A DNA stretch of 64,000 nucleotides from Neoroseomonas marina (GCF_012927745.1 NZ_JABBKX010000003.1:62001-126000), one strand, 5' to 3'. Positions 15,761 to 25,200 are shown, counted from the stretch's first letter. Made by a program: numbers and translations. The notes: generated by a model from the sequence alone, not told the origin.

Positions 15761-17557
15761 TCAGCGCGGCGCGGCGGGGGCCGCCGGCGCGGCCGGCGGT
15801 GGCGCGGGCGGAGAAACAGCCGGTGCGGCGGCAGCGGGTGCCGCCGCCGGCGCTGGCGCCGCGGGTGCGCCCGCCGCGGCCGGCGCGGTCGGCACGGCCG
15901 GCGCGGTCGGCGGCGCCGCGACCTGCGCAGGCTGGCAGGCGCCCGTCAGGTCCGCCACGTTGACGTTGTTCGCCTGCAGGAAGGTCATCAGGCTGTCGAC
16001 CTTCTGCGCGTAGGAGACGCGCTCCCCCTGTTCCGCGTTGAAGAAGCCGAAGGTGTTGACGCCGACGACGCGCCCGCAGCGATCGACCAGCGGCCCGCCC
16101 GAATTGCCCCGGCTGATCGCCGCGGTGTGCGGCAGCACCGTGAGGCCGGAGGGCAGGTTCTGCACCGCGCTCACCAGCCCGTCCGTCACCGCGAGTTCCG
16201 GCACCGAGCGGATGTTGCCGTCGAGCAGCGCCTGGAAGTTCGCATCCGTCTGCATGATCGCCTGCGGGAAGCCTGCGGCGATGACCGGATCGAGCCGGCT
16301 CGCGACCCGCGTCAGGCCGAGCGGCGAGAGCGCGGTCGCCTCCGCCGGCAGGCGCAGCAGCGCGAAGTCCGGCTTGCCCGGCGCGGGTTCCGGCGTCTGC
16401 GCCATCACCTGCACCGTCACCGGCCGCCCGAGCCGCCGGTTCACCACATAGACGCGCGCGGGATCGAGTGGTGCGACCACATGCGCGTTGGTCACCACGA
16501 CGCCCGGCGCGACGACGAAGCCCGTGCCGGTGCCAACCCCCTGCCCGTTCGCGAGCGGCCCGAGCACCAGCACCGTCGCCTGGTCGAGCAATTCGATCAG
16601 CGTGCCCTGGAAGGCCTGCTGCCCCTGCGGCGTCGGCGGCAGCGACGAAGGCTGCATCGGCGTGATCTGCGGTGGCGTCAGTGGCGAGAGCCCGAAATCG
16701 CCGGGCCGGCAGACATCGCCCTGCAGCGCCTGGCGGGCCTGCTCGATCTCGCGCTGGATCGCCTCGTTGGTCTGGCGCTGGCGGATGATCTGCTCGTCGA
16801 TGCGCGAGGAATCGGCGACATGCGCGACCAGGCGCTGCTCGGCGATGCGTTCGGAGATCAGCCGCCAGCCGAGCCAGAAACCGAGGCCGAGGAAAATCAG
16901 CGCCACCACCACGCCGACCGGCAGCAGCCACCAGTTCCAGGCTGAAGACGTTGCGCGTGCGGCGACCGGCGCCGCGGCTGCGGCGGCCAATGGTGCGACC
17001 GGCGGCGGCACCGGCGCGGCAGCCGGGCGCGGCGGCGGCGCGGCGGGGCGTGGTGGCTCGGGCGTCGGCGCACCTTCGGCAGCCAGCGCCGGCGGCAGCG
17101 CCGCGCCATAGACCGCGCGCAGATGCGCCGCGCGCGAAGCCGGGTCGCGCAGCGCGCCCGGCGGGGCAAGGCCCCACCCCGTCAGCACCGGCCGGTCGTC
17201 GAGCGCGAGGATCGAATCGGGCCCGGCCAGCACCAGCGCGCCGCGCAGCAGCGGATCGCCCATCAGCGGTGCCAGCGCGGAAAGGTCCTGCTGCAGCCGC
17301 GCCTCGATCATCGCGCGGCGCTGCGGCGGCAGGCTGGCGAGCGGCACCGGGTCGCCCGCTGCCTCGGCATACCAGGAAACGGAGCCGGGATTGCGCCCAT
17401 TGCCCCAGGTGACGACGGGTTCGGCGAACAGCGCGGCGCGGTCCGGGCCCAGCAGCGACCGCAGCCGCGCATCGGCGTCCAGCACCGCCGCACCGCCGAC
17501 CGCCACGGGCTCGAGCCCCTGGAGGTCGGTCTTCAGGATGAAGCGCGGGCTCGCCAT
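15761..17557 (-). CDS. SrfA-like membrane-anchored protein with trypsin-like serine protease domain, paralogue 1
   Basis: 598 aa, first gene of the cluster. Shared N-domain ~1-155: RAALFAEPVVTWGN from 40 and SVSWYAEA at 59-66, DDRPVLTGWGL at 120-130. Pro-rich stretch ~165-200, TM helix ~207-233, helical stretch ~235-280, then a trypsin-like protease domain ~315-530 with a complete triad: His359 in VVTNAHVV, Asp397 in KPDFALLRL and Ser486 in RGNSGGPL. The last ~60 residues are Pro/Ala-rich low complexity. There is no PDZ domain, unlike DegP/HtrA. Orientation of the TM suggests the protease faces the periplasm. Cleavage of another cluster protein would be a natural job but nothing in the sequence names a substrate. 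Confidence 0.88.
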   Translation of the reverse strand: MASPRFILKTDLQGLEPVAVGGAAVLDADARLRSLLGPDRAALFAEPVVTWGNGRNPGSVSWYAEAAGDPVPLASLPPQRRAMIEARLQQDLSALAPLMGDPLLRGALVLAGPDSILALDDRPVLTGWGLAPPGALRDPASRAAHLRAVYGAALPPALAAEGAPTPEPPRPAAPPPRPAAAPVPPPVAPLAAAAAAPVAARATSSAWNWWLLPVGVVVALIFLGLGFWLGWRLISERIAEQRLVAHVADSSRIDEQIIRQRQTNEAIQREIEQARQALQGDVCRPGDFGLSPLTPPQITPMQPSSLPPTPQGQQAFQGTLIELLDQATVLVLGPLANGQGVGTGTGFVVAPGVVVTNAHVVAPLDPARVYVVNRRLGRPVTVQVMAQTPEPAPGKPDFALLRLPAEATALSPLGLTRVASRLDPVIAAGFPQAIMQTDANFQALLDGNIRSVPELAVTDGLVSAVQNLPSGLTVLPHTAAISRGNSGGPLVDRCGRVVGVNTFGFFNAEQGERVSYAQKVDSLMTFLQANNVNVADLTGACQPAQVAAPPTAPAVPTAPAAAGAPAAPAPAAAPAAAAPAVSPPAPPPAAPAAPAAPR

Positions 17558-17797
17558 GGTCTCGTCGGCTCCGGACGGGAGTGGTCGGCGGCGCCTGCGA
17601 ATCCTGCGCCGTCCAACCGGACTGTAGGGATCATGTTCGGCGCGGAGAATGGCTTCGCCGTGGCGCCCATCGCCTTGCGCCGCCGCAAGCGACTATCGCC
17701 TGAAGCGCTTCACGGACTGTGAGCCGGCTTCGTTGACCGGAGAGGCGCCGAGGCGCAGCACGCCGCCCCGCGATCCGTCACCCCCGGGAAGCCCCCC
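17558..17797. promoter_or_regulatory. Divergent intergenic region, Srf/Tag-like cluster vs small Cys-rich gene
   Basis: 240 nt between two divergent starts. It should hold the main promoter of the ten-gene minus-strand cluster and that of the small exported protein. No convincing sigma-70 pair, palindrome or terminator was found by eye in this GC-rich stretch. Confidence 0.35.
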
Positions 17798-18112
17798 ATG
17801 CTGCGTCGCACCATGCTGCTGCTCATGCTGCTTGCCGGCCCTGCGCTGGCCCAGCCGTTGCCGACGACCAAGCCGCCACCGCTCGGCGCGCCGGCCGAGG
17901 CAGCGCCGGCGCCGAGTGCGGGCGGGGGGCTGATCTGCGCCGCCCCGCTCGCCAATGCCTGCCTGACGCAGCAATCCGCCTGCCAGGTCGCCTGCCCCGG
18001 CATGTGGAGCATGAACCCGAACGCGCCGGCCTTCACGCCGACCGACCGCGCCAGCTGCATGCAGCGCTGCATGAACGACTACCTGGCCTGCCGCCGCCGC
18101 AACGGCTGCTGA
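17798..18112 (+). CDS. Small exported eight-cysteine protein
   Basis: 104 aa with a signal peptide (LLLMLLAGPALAQ, cleavage after ~19). A Pro/Ala linker (~20-44) leads to a domain with eight Cys at 47, 55, 62, 66, 87, 91, 98 and 104. Two C-x3-C pairs (CQVAC, CMQRC) recall helical-hairpin disulfide proteins. No family recognised. It is divergent from the Srf/Tag-like cluster and could share its control region; no other evidence links it. The high Cys density and clean signal peptide make a real gene likely despite its size. Confidence 0.72.
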   Translation: MLRRTMLLLMLLAGPALAQPLPTTKPPPLGAPAEAAPAPSAGGGLICAAPLANACLTQQSACQVACPGMWSMNPNAPAFTPTDRASCMQRCMNDYLACRRRNGC

Positions 18113-18120
18113 CCCGGGCG

Positions 18121-19542
18121 TCAGCCCATCCGTGCCCAGAGTTGCTGCGACAGCGTGCCGAGCCGGTCCTCGATGGCGATCATGGCATCGACCACGAGAT
18201 CCTCGCGCCAGCGCTGGCCCAGGATCTGCACCCCGATCGGCTTCGGGCCCTCGGGGAAATCGCCCAAGCCCGCCGGCACATTGCCCGCCGGCAGCCCCAG
18301 GTAGTTGCCGAGCGTCGACCAATGCCCCTGGCCGATGCTCTCGCGTAGGCCTTCGGCACCTTCCGCGTCGCGACCCGGCGGATAGAAGGGCACCGGCAGG
18401 AAGGGCGAGAGGAACAGCGGGTACTTCGCCATCAGCTCCGACCATTGCCGTGCGTAGAAGGTGCGGCGGGCGAGCAGTTGCAGCATCGCCTTCATCTCGA
18501 CGGGCGGGGTGCGGCGGTAGTTCTGCTCGAAGACGTTGCGGATCGCGGTCGACCCGTACTTCTCGATGTCCTCGGCCATCAGGTGATAGCTCTCGGTCAT
18601 CAGCGCCTGGCGGCCTTCGAAGGCGATCTCGCGCAGCGAGGGCGGCGCGATCTCCTCGACCACATAGCCCGCATCGGTCAGCGCGGCCCGGGCGGCGCGC
18701 AGCGCCTTTTCGACCAGCGGATGCAGCGGCAGGTCCGGCGCCTCAAGGCTGAAGCCGACCTTGATCGGCCCCTCCAGAGCAGGCCCGAACCAGGGCAGCG
18801 GGACGTGGAAGGGATCGCGGGGATCGGCGGCGATCATCGGCGGCATGGCGAGGTGCAGGTCGCGCGCCGAGCGCGCCAGCAGCCCCTGCGCCGACATCTG
18901 CTGCGCAAGGATGCCGCGCTCGGCCGTCTGGGACGGGTTGTAGACGGGCACGCGCCCGACGCCCGGCTTCACCGTGACGACGCCGTTGCCGGCCGCCGGA
19001 AAGCGCAGCGACCCGCCGATGTCGTTGCCGTGACCCAGCGCGCCGATTCCCGCCGCGACCGCCGATCCCGCCCCACCCGAGGAGCCGCCCGGGCTGACAT
19101 GCCGCCCCCAAGGGTTCCAGGTCTGGCCGTAGATCGGGTTGTCCGTCTCCGCCCGGCGGGAGAATTCGGGAACGTTGGTCCGTCCGATCACCACCGCGCC
19201 GGCATCGAGCAGGTTCTTCACCAGCGGCGCATCGCCGGGCGCGACCATGTCCTTGAAAGCGACGACGCCGTTCGAGGACGCCTCGCCCTTCTGGTCGATG
19301 TTGATCTTGATCGTGATCGGCACGCCGTGCAGCGGGCCCTTGGGACCCTTCGCGGCGTCCAGCGCCTTGGCGCGTCCCAGCGCCGATGCCGACAGGTCGG
19401 TGACGACGGCGTTGAGCGACGGGTTCACCGCATGCATGCGATCGACCGAGGCGCGAACGGCCTCGACGGCGCTGACCTGGCCGGAGCGCGTGAGCGCGCT
19501 GAGCTCGGTGGCGGAGAGTTGCCAGAGAGGCGTGGATGTCAC
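18121..19542 (-). CDS. Amidase (amidase-signature family)
   Basis: 473 aa, usual length. The Ser-cisSer-Lys triad is visible: Lys79 in GVPITIKIN, cis-Ser ~154 in GGSSGGAGS and nucleophile Ser178 in GNDIGGSLRFPA. Amidase-signature enzymes hydrolyse carboxamides; GatA-type transamidation is unlikely because no gatB/gatC is adjacent. No signal peptide, so cytoplasmic. It follows the amidohydrolase/Rieske genes on the same strand by 67 nt and could be co-transcribed, suggesting degradation of an amide compound. Substrate unknown. Confidence 0.93.
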   Translation of the reverse strand: MTSTPLWQLSATELSALTRSGQVSAVEAVRASVDRMHAVNPSLNAVVTDLSASALGRAKALDAAKGPKGPLHGVPITIKINIDQKGEASSNGVVAFKDMVAPGDAPLVKNLLDAGAVVIGRTNVPEFSRRAETDNPIYGQTWNPWGRHVSPGGSSGGAGSAVAAGIGALGHGNDIGGSLRFPAAGNGVVTVKPGVGRVPVYNPSQTAERGILAQQMSAQGLLARSARDLHLAMPPMIAADPRDPFHVPLPWFGPALEGPIKVGFSLEAPDLPLHPLVEKALRAARAALTDAGYVVEEIAPPSLREIAFEGRQALMTESYHLMAEDIEKYGSTAIRNVFEQNYRRTPPVEMKAMLQLLARRTFYARQWSELMAKYPLFLSPFLPVPFYPPGRDAEGAEGLRESIGQGHWSTLGNYLGLPAGNVPAGLGDFPEGPKPIGVQILGQRWREDLVVDAMIAIEDRLGTLSQQLWARMG

Positions 19543-19609
19543 GGCGATGCGGCCCTTGCTGCAGTTCTGCGTCTATCGGTGCACGTCACGGCGGCCGGGG
19601 CAAACCGGC

Positions 19610-20023
19610 TCAGGCCTCGACGACGACGTAGGAATCCTCGACCCGGACCTCGAAGGTCTCGGCCGTGTAGGGTCCTTCGACCAGCGTCGCGCCGGGTTCG
19701 ACATGCGCCGGGAAGGGCCGGACCTTGGTGCGGCGCGGGTCGAACCAGGATTTGCCCGTGCGGATGTCGAATTCCCACTGGTGCCAGGGGCAACGGACGA
19801 ACTCGCCGGCGCGGGAAAAGCGATAGGTCCCCGGCTCCTCCGACTGGGTCAGCCCGCAGAGGATGCCCCCGGACAACGGCCCGCCCTGGTGCGGGCACCG
19901 GTCGAGCAGCGCGAAGAACGCGCCGTCGAGATTGAACACCACGATCCGCTTGCCCGCGGCCTCGACCACCTTATGGCCTCCGGGCGGAATCTCCGCGACC
20001 GGGGCGACGACATGCCGTGCCAT
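19610..20023 (-). CDS. Rieske [2Fe-2S] ferredoxin-like protein
   Basis: 137 aa from the ATG at 20023, whose A is shared with the stop of the upstream amidohydrolase (TGATG). Rieske ligands are C-x-H in RCPHQGGPLSG and C-x2-H in RCPWHQWEF. There is no catalytic domain, so it is a stand-alone Rieske ferredoxin rather than an oxygenase subunit. Single-electron carriers of this type serve ring-hydroxylating or demethylating oxygenases; none is in the window, so its partner must be elsewhere or is one of the neighbours. The C-terminal EVRVEDSYVVVEA closes the Rieske fold. Confidence 0.92.
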   Translation of the reverse strand: MARHVVAPVAEIPPGGHKVVEAAGKRIVVFNLDGAFFALLDRCPHQGGPLSGGILCGLTQSEEPGTYRFSRAGEFVRCPWHQWEFDIRTGKSWFDPRRTKVRPFPAHVEPGATLVEGPYTAETFEVRVEDSYVVVEA

Positions 20024-21129
20024 CAGAACCCGAACAGCCTCCGCGCATTGCCGCCATAGATCGCCGCGCGCTTCTCCTCCGGGATGAAGGAGGGGATGGC
20101 GAGGCGCGGATCGTCGAAATCCCAGTGCGGATAGTCCGAGGCGAACAGGATCCGGTCCCAGCCGATCCATTCCATGGTGTCGAGCAGATGCTCGGGCCGC
20201 TCGGGTTCCTCGATCGGCTGGGTCGAGACGAAGACGTGCTCGCGCATGTACTCGCTGGGCGCACGCTTGAGGTGCGGCACCTCGTCCTTCAGCCGCTTCC
20301 AGGTGGCGTCGAGCCGCCAGGCGAGCGACGGCAGCCAGCCGAAGCCGCATTCGATCAGGATGACCTTGAGTGTCGGGAAGCGCTCGAAGATGCCTTCCAC
20401 CACCATGGAGGAGACCTGCGCCTGGGCGCTGGTCGCGTGCTCCTGCACTTCCTCGACATAGAAGGACGGCCAGCCGCCATTCGTCATGGCATGGCCGGAA
20501 TAGCCGAAGGCGTGGATGCCGACGGGCAATCCGGCCTCGGCGGCCGCTTCCCAGATCGGCCAGTAGCGCTGGCGGCCGAGCGGCTCGCAGGTGCGGCTCA
20601 TCAGCAGCACCTGGCAGAAGCGCTTGTCGCCGGCCCAGCGGCGGATCTCGGCGGCCGAGGCGGCGCCGTCCTCATAGGGCACGACGATCGAGGCCTTGAG
20701 GCGCGGCTCATGGTCCACCCAATGCGCCAGCTGCCACTCGTTCACCGCCCGCGCGAGCGCGATCGACAGCCCGTCGTTCACATCCCCCTGCCCCGAGGGC
20801 TGCAGCGGGTTCAGCACGCCGAAATCGAGCCCGTACTGGTCCAGTAACTGGTGCTGGAGGAAGGGCAGGTCCGAGGCCGGCGGCCCGCCGCCGGGCGGCC
20901 AGGCATCGCGCCGGCAGGCGAGCGGCGCCGCCTTCGGGAAGGGATAGCCCTTCGCGAAGCCGTGCCGGGCATGGATGCCGTAGGTCGCGAGGCGGTGCCA
21001 TTCGGCATCCGACAGGAAAGGCCGGAATTCCCCAAGGTCGCGCACCCGCGGATGGATGTCGCAGTCGATGAGGCCGAGCGTGGCCGCGGCGGGCCGCCCT
21101 GGCGCGGCGATGGGCCGGACGAGGTTCAT
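20023..21129 (-). CDS. Amidohydrolase family 2 (ACMSD-like) enzyme
   Basis: 368 aa from the ATG at 21129, preceded by a strong GGAGGAAG site and overlapping the previous stop (ATGA). TIM-barrel metal motifs: DCDIHP near the start (D-x-H), GIHAFGYSGH in the middle and ASDYPHWDFDD near the end. This is the amidohydrolase_2 pattern of ACMSD, gamma-resorcylate decarboxylase and related Zn/Mn C-C lyases and hydrolases. It is ~30-35% similar by eye to the next gene upstream, suggesting an old tandem duplication. Probable non-oxidative decarboxylase or hydrolase in aromatic degradation; substrate unknown. Confidence 0.9.
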   Translation of the reverse strand: MNLVRPIAAPGRPAAATLGLIDCDIHPRVRDLGEFRPFLSDAEWHRLATYGIHARHGFAKGYPFPKAAPLACRRDAWPPGGGPPASDLPFLQHQLLDQYGLDFGVLNPLQPSGQGDVNDGLSIALARAVNEWQLAHWVDHEPRLKASIVVPYEDGAASAAEIRRWAGDKRFCQVLLMSRTCEPLGRQRYWPIWEAAAEAGLPVGIHAFGYSGHAMTNGGWPSFYVEEVQEHATSAQAQVSSMVVEGIFERFPTLKVILIECGFGWLPSLAWRLDATWKRLKDEVPHLKRAPSEYMREHVFVSTQPIEEPERPEHLLDTMEWIGWDRILFASDYPHWDFDDPRLAIPSFIPEEKRAAIYGGNARRLFGF

Positions 21130-22223
21130 GCGCTTCCTCCCTCCCGCAGGCGAGCATAGGTCGCGCGCGGGTTGTCGACCATGATCTTCGGCAGCAGCCC
21201 CTCGGGCAGGCCGGGCGGCACGGTGGCGTCCTCCTCGAAATGCGCGTGCGGCCAGTCGGTGGCCCAGAGCAGCATCTCGTCCGAACGCAGGTGATCGAGC
21301 AGGCGGCTCACGGTGTCGGCATCCTCGGGCGCGTCGAAGGGTCGCACGGTCAGGCGGACATGGTCGCGGATGATCTCGGCCGGCGGGCGGTCCACCCAGG
21401 GGATCTCGAAGCGCACGCCCTTCCAGGACTTGGTCAGCCGCCAAAGGAATGACGGCAGCCAGGAAACGCCCGATTCCGCCAGCACCACCTTGAGGTTGGG
21501 GAACTTGCCGAAGACGCCCTCGGTCAGCAGGGAGGCGAGGCTCGCCTGGAAGCCGAGCGAGTTGGACGCGTATTCCTCGACGTACCAGGACGGCCAGCCG
21601 ACCGAGGTCGGCGGATGCCGCCAGGCACTGCCGGCATGGATGGCGAGCGGCAGGCCGTGCTTCTCGAGTGCCGCATGGACCGGCCACCATTCGCGACGGC
21701 CGAGCGGGATCTCCCCCATGCAGAGCACGAGGCCCTGCACGAAACGGTGATCGGGGGCGAGGCGCTCGATCTCGGCGACTGCCTCCTCCACCCCGTTGGG
21801 CAGCAGGATGGCGGCACGCAGGCGGGCGTCCTTCTCGAGCCACTCGGCGCGCACCCAATCGTTCACGGCGCGCGCCATGGCGGCCGACATGTCGCGGCTG
21901 AAGGGCAGTTGGACGGGGAACAACGGGTTGAGGATTCCGGCCGCCGCGCCCCAGCGATCCAGCGCCTGGGCCTGCACGCGATCGACCGTCGCCGGCGCCT
22001 GACCATTGGCACCGCGCCAGTCGGCGCGGACGGTGCTGGGTGCGTTCGGTGGATAGGACGCGCTTTCGAGCACCTGGATGCCGCGCTCGACCAGCGTATG
22101 GCGCCAGTAGTCGTCCATGTAGGGCAGCAGTGCCGCGACACCCGGAACATGGGGGTGCAGGTCGCAGTCGATGACGCCTTGGATCACGGTCCCTCCGCCT
22201 GCCCTCTGCCCGGGCGACGTCAT
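21126..22223 (-). CDS. Amidohydrolase family 2 (ACMSD-like) enzyme, second copy
   Basis: 365 aa. The ATG at 22223 follows a GGAGG six bases upstream and is preferred over longer in-frame options. Metal motifs: IDCDLHPH, AIHAGSAWRH and ATDWPHAHFEED. It shares motif spacing and the WPSWYVEEYA / WPSFYVEEVQ segment with the downstream amidohydrolase, so the pair are paralogues. First gene of a likely operon with the second amidohydrolase and the Rieske protein, perhaps also the amidase. Heteromeric assembly of the two is possible, though nothing proves it. Confidence 0.9.
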   Translation of the reverse strand: MTSPGQRAGGGTVIQGVIDCDLHPHVPGVAALLPYMDDYWRHTLVERGIQVLESASYPPNAPSTVRADWRGANGQAPATVDRVQAQALDRWGAAAGILNPLFPVQLPFSRDMSAAMARAVNDWVRAEWLEKDARLRAAILLPNGVEEAVAEIERLAPDHRFVQGLVLCMGEIPLGRREWWPVHAALEKHGLPLAIHAGSAWRHPPTSVGWPSWYVEEYASNSLGFQASLASLLTEGVFGKFPNLKVVLAESGVSWLPSFLWRLTKSWKGVRFEIPWVDRPPAEIIRDHVRLTVRPFDAPEDADTVSRLLDHLRSDEMLLWATDWPHAHFEEDATVPPGLPEGLLPKIMVDNPRATYARLREGGSA

Positions 22224-22272
22224 AGGGTCCTCCGTGTCGGCGGCGGGGGCAACCCCCGCCGGCCCAAGGCTG

Positions 22273-25200
22273 CTATTCCGCCGGCGCGACGGCCCCGTGG
22301 CCGCGCGAGAAGCGCTGCGCAAGTCCGTCGAAGGCGAGGTACAGCACCGGCGTCACGAACAGCGTGAGCGCCTGGCTCACGACGAGCCCACCCACCACCG
22401 CGAGGCCGAGCGGCTGGCGCAGTTCCGCCGCTGCGCCCCAGCCCGCCGCGATGGGCAGGGCGCCCGCGCCGGCGGCGAGCGTCGTCATCATGATCGGGCG
22501 GAAGCGCAGCAGGCAGGCCTCGCGCACCGCCTCGAAGACCGGCACGCCGGCGCGCTGCCGGTTCAGCGCCACGTCCACGATCATGATGGCGTTCTTCTTC
22601 ACGAGGCCGACCAGCAGGAGCACGCCGATCACCGCGATGACGGACAGGTCGAGCCCGAACAGCCGCAGCGTCCAGAAGGCGCCGAGCGCCGCCGCCGGCA
22701 GGCCCGACAGGATGGTCAGCGGATGGATCAGGCTCTCGTAGAGGATGCCGAGCACGAGATACATGATCAGCACCGCCGCCAGCACCAGCATCCCCTGCCC
22801 GGCCAGCGCCTGCTGGAAGATCTGCGCCGTCCCGGTGTAGCCGGTCACGATGGTGGGCGGCACGCCGATCTCGCGCTCGACGGTGCGGATGGCGTCCACC
22901 GCCTGGCCGAGCGAGACGCCCGGGGCGGTGTTGAAGCCGATCGTGACCGCCGGCAGCTGCCCCTGGTGGCCGACCGTCAGCGGGCCGGTCCCGCGGTCGA
23001 GCCGCGACACCGCCGAGAGCGGAACCAGACGCCCGCCCTGCGCGCGGAGATACAGCTTCGACAGGCCGGTCTCGTCCCGCTGGTCCTCGGGCAGGGCCTC
23101 GAGGATCACCGGATAAGCGTTGGCCTGTCCGTAGATGGTCGAGATCTGCCGGCTGCCGAAGGCGGAATAGAGCGCCTGGCGCACCTGGTCCTGGCTGACG
23201 CCGAGCACCACCGCGCGGTCGCGATCCACCGTCACCTGGACGACGGGGCTGTCGAGCTGGAGGTCGGTGTTGACGTCCTGCAGTTCAGGGACGCGTTGCA
23301 GCCGCGCCTCGATGCGCTGGGCCCAGTCATAGAGCTCGTCCAGCCGCAGCCCCTGCAGGGTGTAGAGGTAGAGGGTGCGCGACTGCCGGGCGCCGAAATT
23401 GATGTTCTGGATTGGGTTCACGAAGATGCGCATGCCCGGGATGCCGGCGAGCTGCCGGCGAAACTGCTGCACCACCTCGGGCATCGGGGGTCGTTCGCCC
23501 GCCGGCTTCAACTCGACGAAGATGCGCCCCTGGTTGATCGAGGCGCTGCCACCCACCGCGCCGATATTGGACACCACGGAGACGACATAGGGCGAGTTCT
23601 GCACGATGCTGGCGGCGCGGTTCTGCATCTCCGCCATGGCCTCGATGGAGGCGCCGCGCGGCCCTTCGGTGCTGACCACCATCAGGCCGGTGTCCTCCAC
23701 GGGGAAGAAGCCCTTGGGGATGGTGATGGCGAGCCACACCGCGGCCGCGAAGGAGGCCGCGAAGGCGAGCCAGACGAGGGACCGCCAGCGCAGCGCGAAG
23801 TCCAGCATCTTCGCATAGCCGTGCTCGACCGCGACGAACCCCTTCTCGAGGATCGTATCGAGCCGCGAGGGCTTGGGATGGGCCGGCAGGCGGGAGGCCA
23901 TCAGCGGCGTCAGCGTCAGGGACACGACGCAGGAGGCGACCACCGCCAGCGAGACCGTCGCCGCGAAGGCGTTGAACACGCGTCCGACCACGCCGCCCAT
24001 GAGCAGGATCGGCAGGAAGACGGCGATCAGGGAGAGGGTGATGGAGATGACGGTGAAGCCGATCTCCTTCGCGCCGCGGATCGCTGCCTGGAGGGGCGCG
24101 ACCCCGTTCTCCATGTGGCGGACCGCGGCCTCGAGGACCACGATGGCGTCGTCCACCACGAGGCCCACCGCGATGGTCAGGCCAAGCAGCGTCACGTTGT
24201 CGATGCCGTAGCCCAGGGCATACATCAGCCCGAAGGTGACGCAGAGGCTGATCGGCACCGCCACCGTCGGGATCAGCGTCGCGCTGACGCGCCGCAGGAA
24301 CAGGAAGCAGACCAGCACCACCAGGCCGATGGCGATCAGCAGGCTTTCCTGCACGTCATGCACCGCGGCGCGGATCGAGGCCGAGCGGTCGAGCAGGACG
24401 CCAAGTTCACCGCCCGGGGGCAGTGCCTCGCGCAGGGCGGGCAGCGCGTCGCGCACGCCGTCCACCACCTCGACCGTGTTGGCGTCCGGCTGACGCAGCA
24501 CGGCCAGCACCAGGGCGCGCTGGCCGTCCCGCCAGGCCGCCACACGCTGGTTCTGGACCCCGTCGCTCAGCCGGGCGATGTCGCCCAGCCGCACCGGCGC
24601 GTTCGGCCGCCCCCCGACCACGAGGCGCGAGAAATCCGCGGCATCCTGCGGCTGATCATTGGCGCGCAACGTCAATTGCTGGCGTTCGCCCTGCAGCAGC
24701 CCGACCGGGGTGTTCGAATTCGCCGCGGCGATGGCCTGCTGCACCTGGTCGAAGCCGAATCCCATCGCGGCGATGCGATCGGGGTCGAGCTGGACGCGCA
24801 CGGAATAGAGCTGCTCGCCATAGACCTGGACCTGCGCCACACCCGGCACGCGCGACAGCGCCGGCCCGACGATGGTGCTGGCGATGTCGTTCAGCCGGTA
24901 GAGCGGCACGTCGCCATTCGTCCCGAGGGTCAGCAGCAGGACCGGCGCATCCGCCGGGTTGACCTTCCGGTAGGATGGCGGGGTGGTCATCTCCGGCGGC
25001 AGGCGCCGCTGGGCGCGCGTCATCGCCGCCTGGACGTCCTGCGCCGCCGCGTCGATGTTGCGGTTCAGCACGAACTGCAGCGTGATTTGCGTTGTGTCCT
25101 GGCCGTTGACCGAGGAGATCTGGTCAATGCCGGCAATCGTCGAGAACTCGCGTTCGAGCGGCAGGGCGACGGATGTCGCCATGGTCTCCGGACTCGCCCC

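Noticed and set aside
12823..15963. Long plus-strand frame covering the paralogue genes and the tandem repeat
   Set aside because: Antisense artefact of the same kind; interrupted by no stop only because of GC bias. The minus-strand genes have membrane helices and shared motifs.
549..17557. Type VI secretion locus
   Set aside because: TagR/S/T- and PpkA-like proteins are present, but there are no TssB/C, TssK/L/M, ClpV, Hcp or VgrG genes in the window.
21129..21858. Possible longer start for the second amidohydrolase and similar extensions of the Rieske, ATP-grasp and TPP genes
   Set aside because: Upstream segments are Arg/Ala-rich without homology, overlap a neighbour's coding frame or precede a strong ribosome site; shorter starts fit the families.
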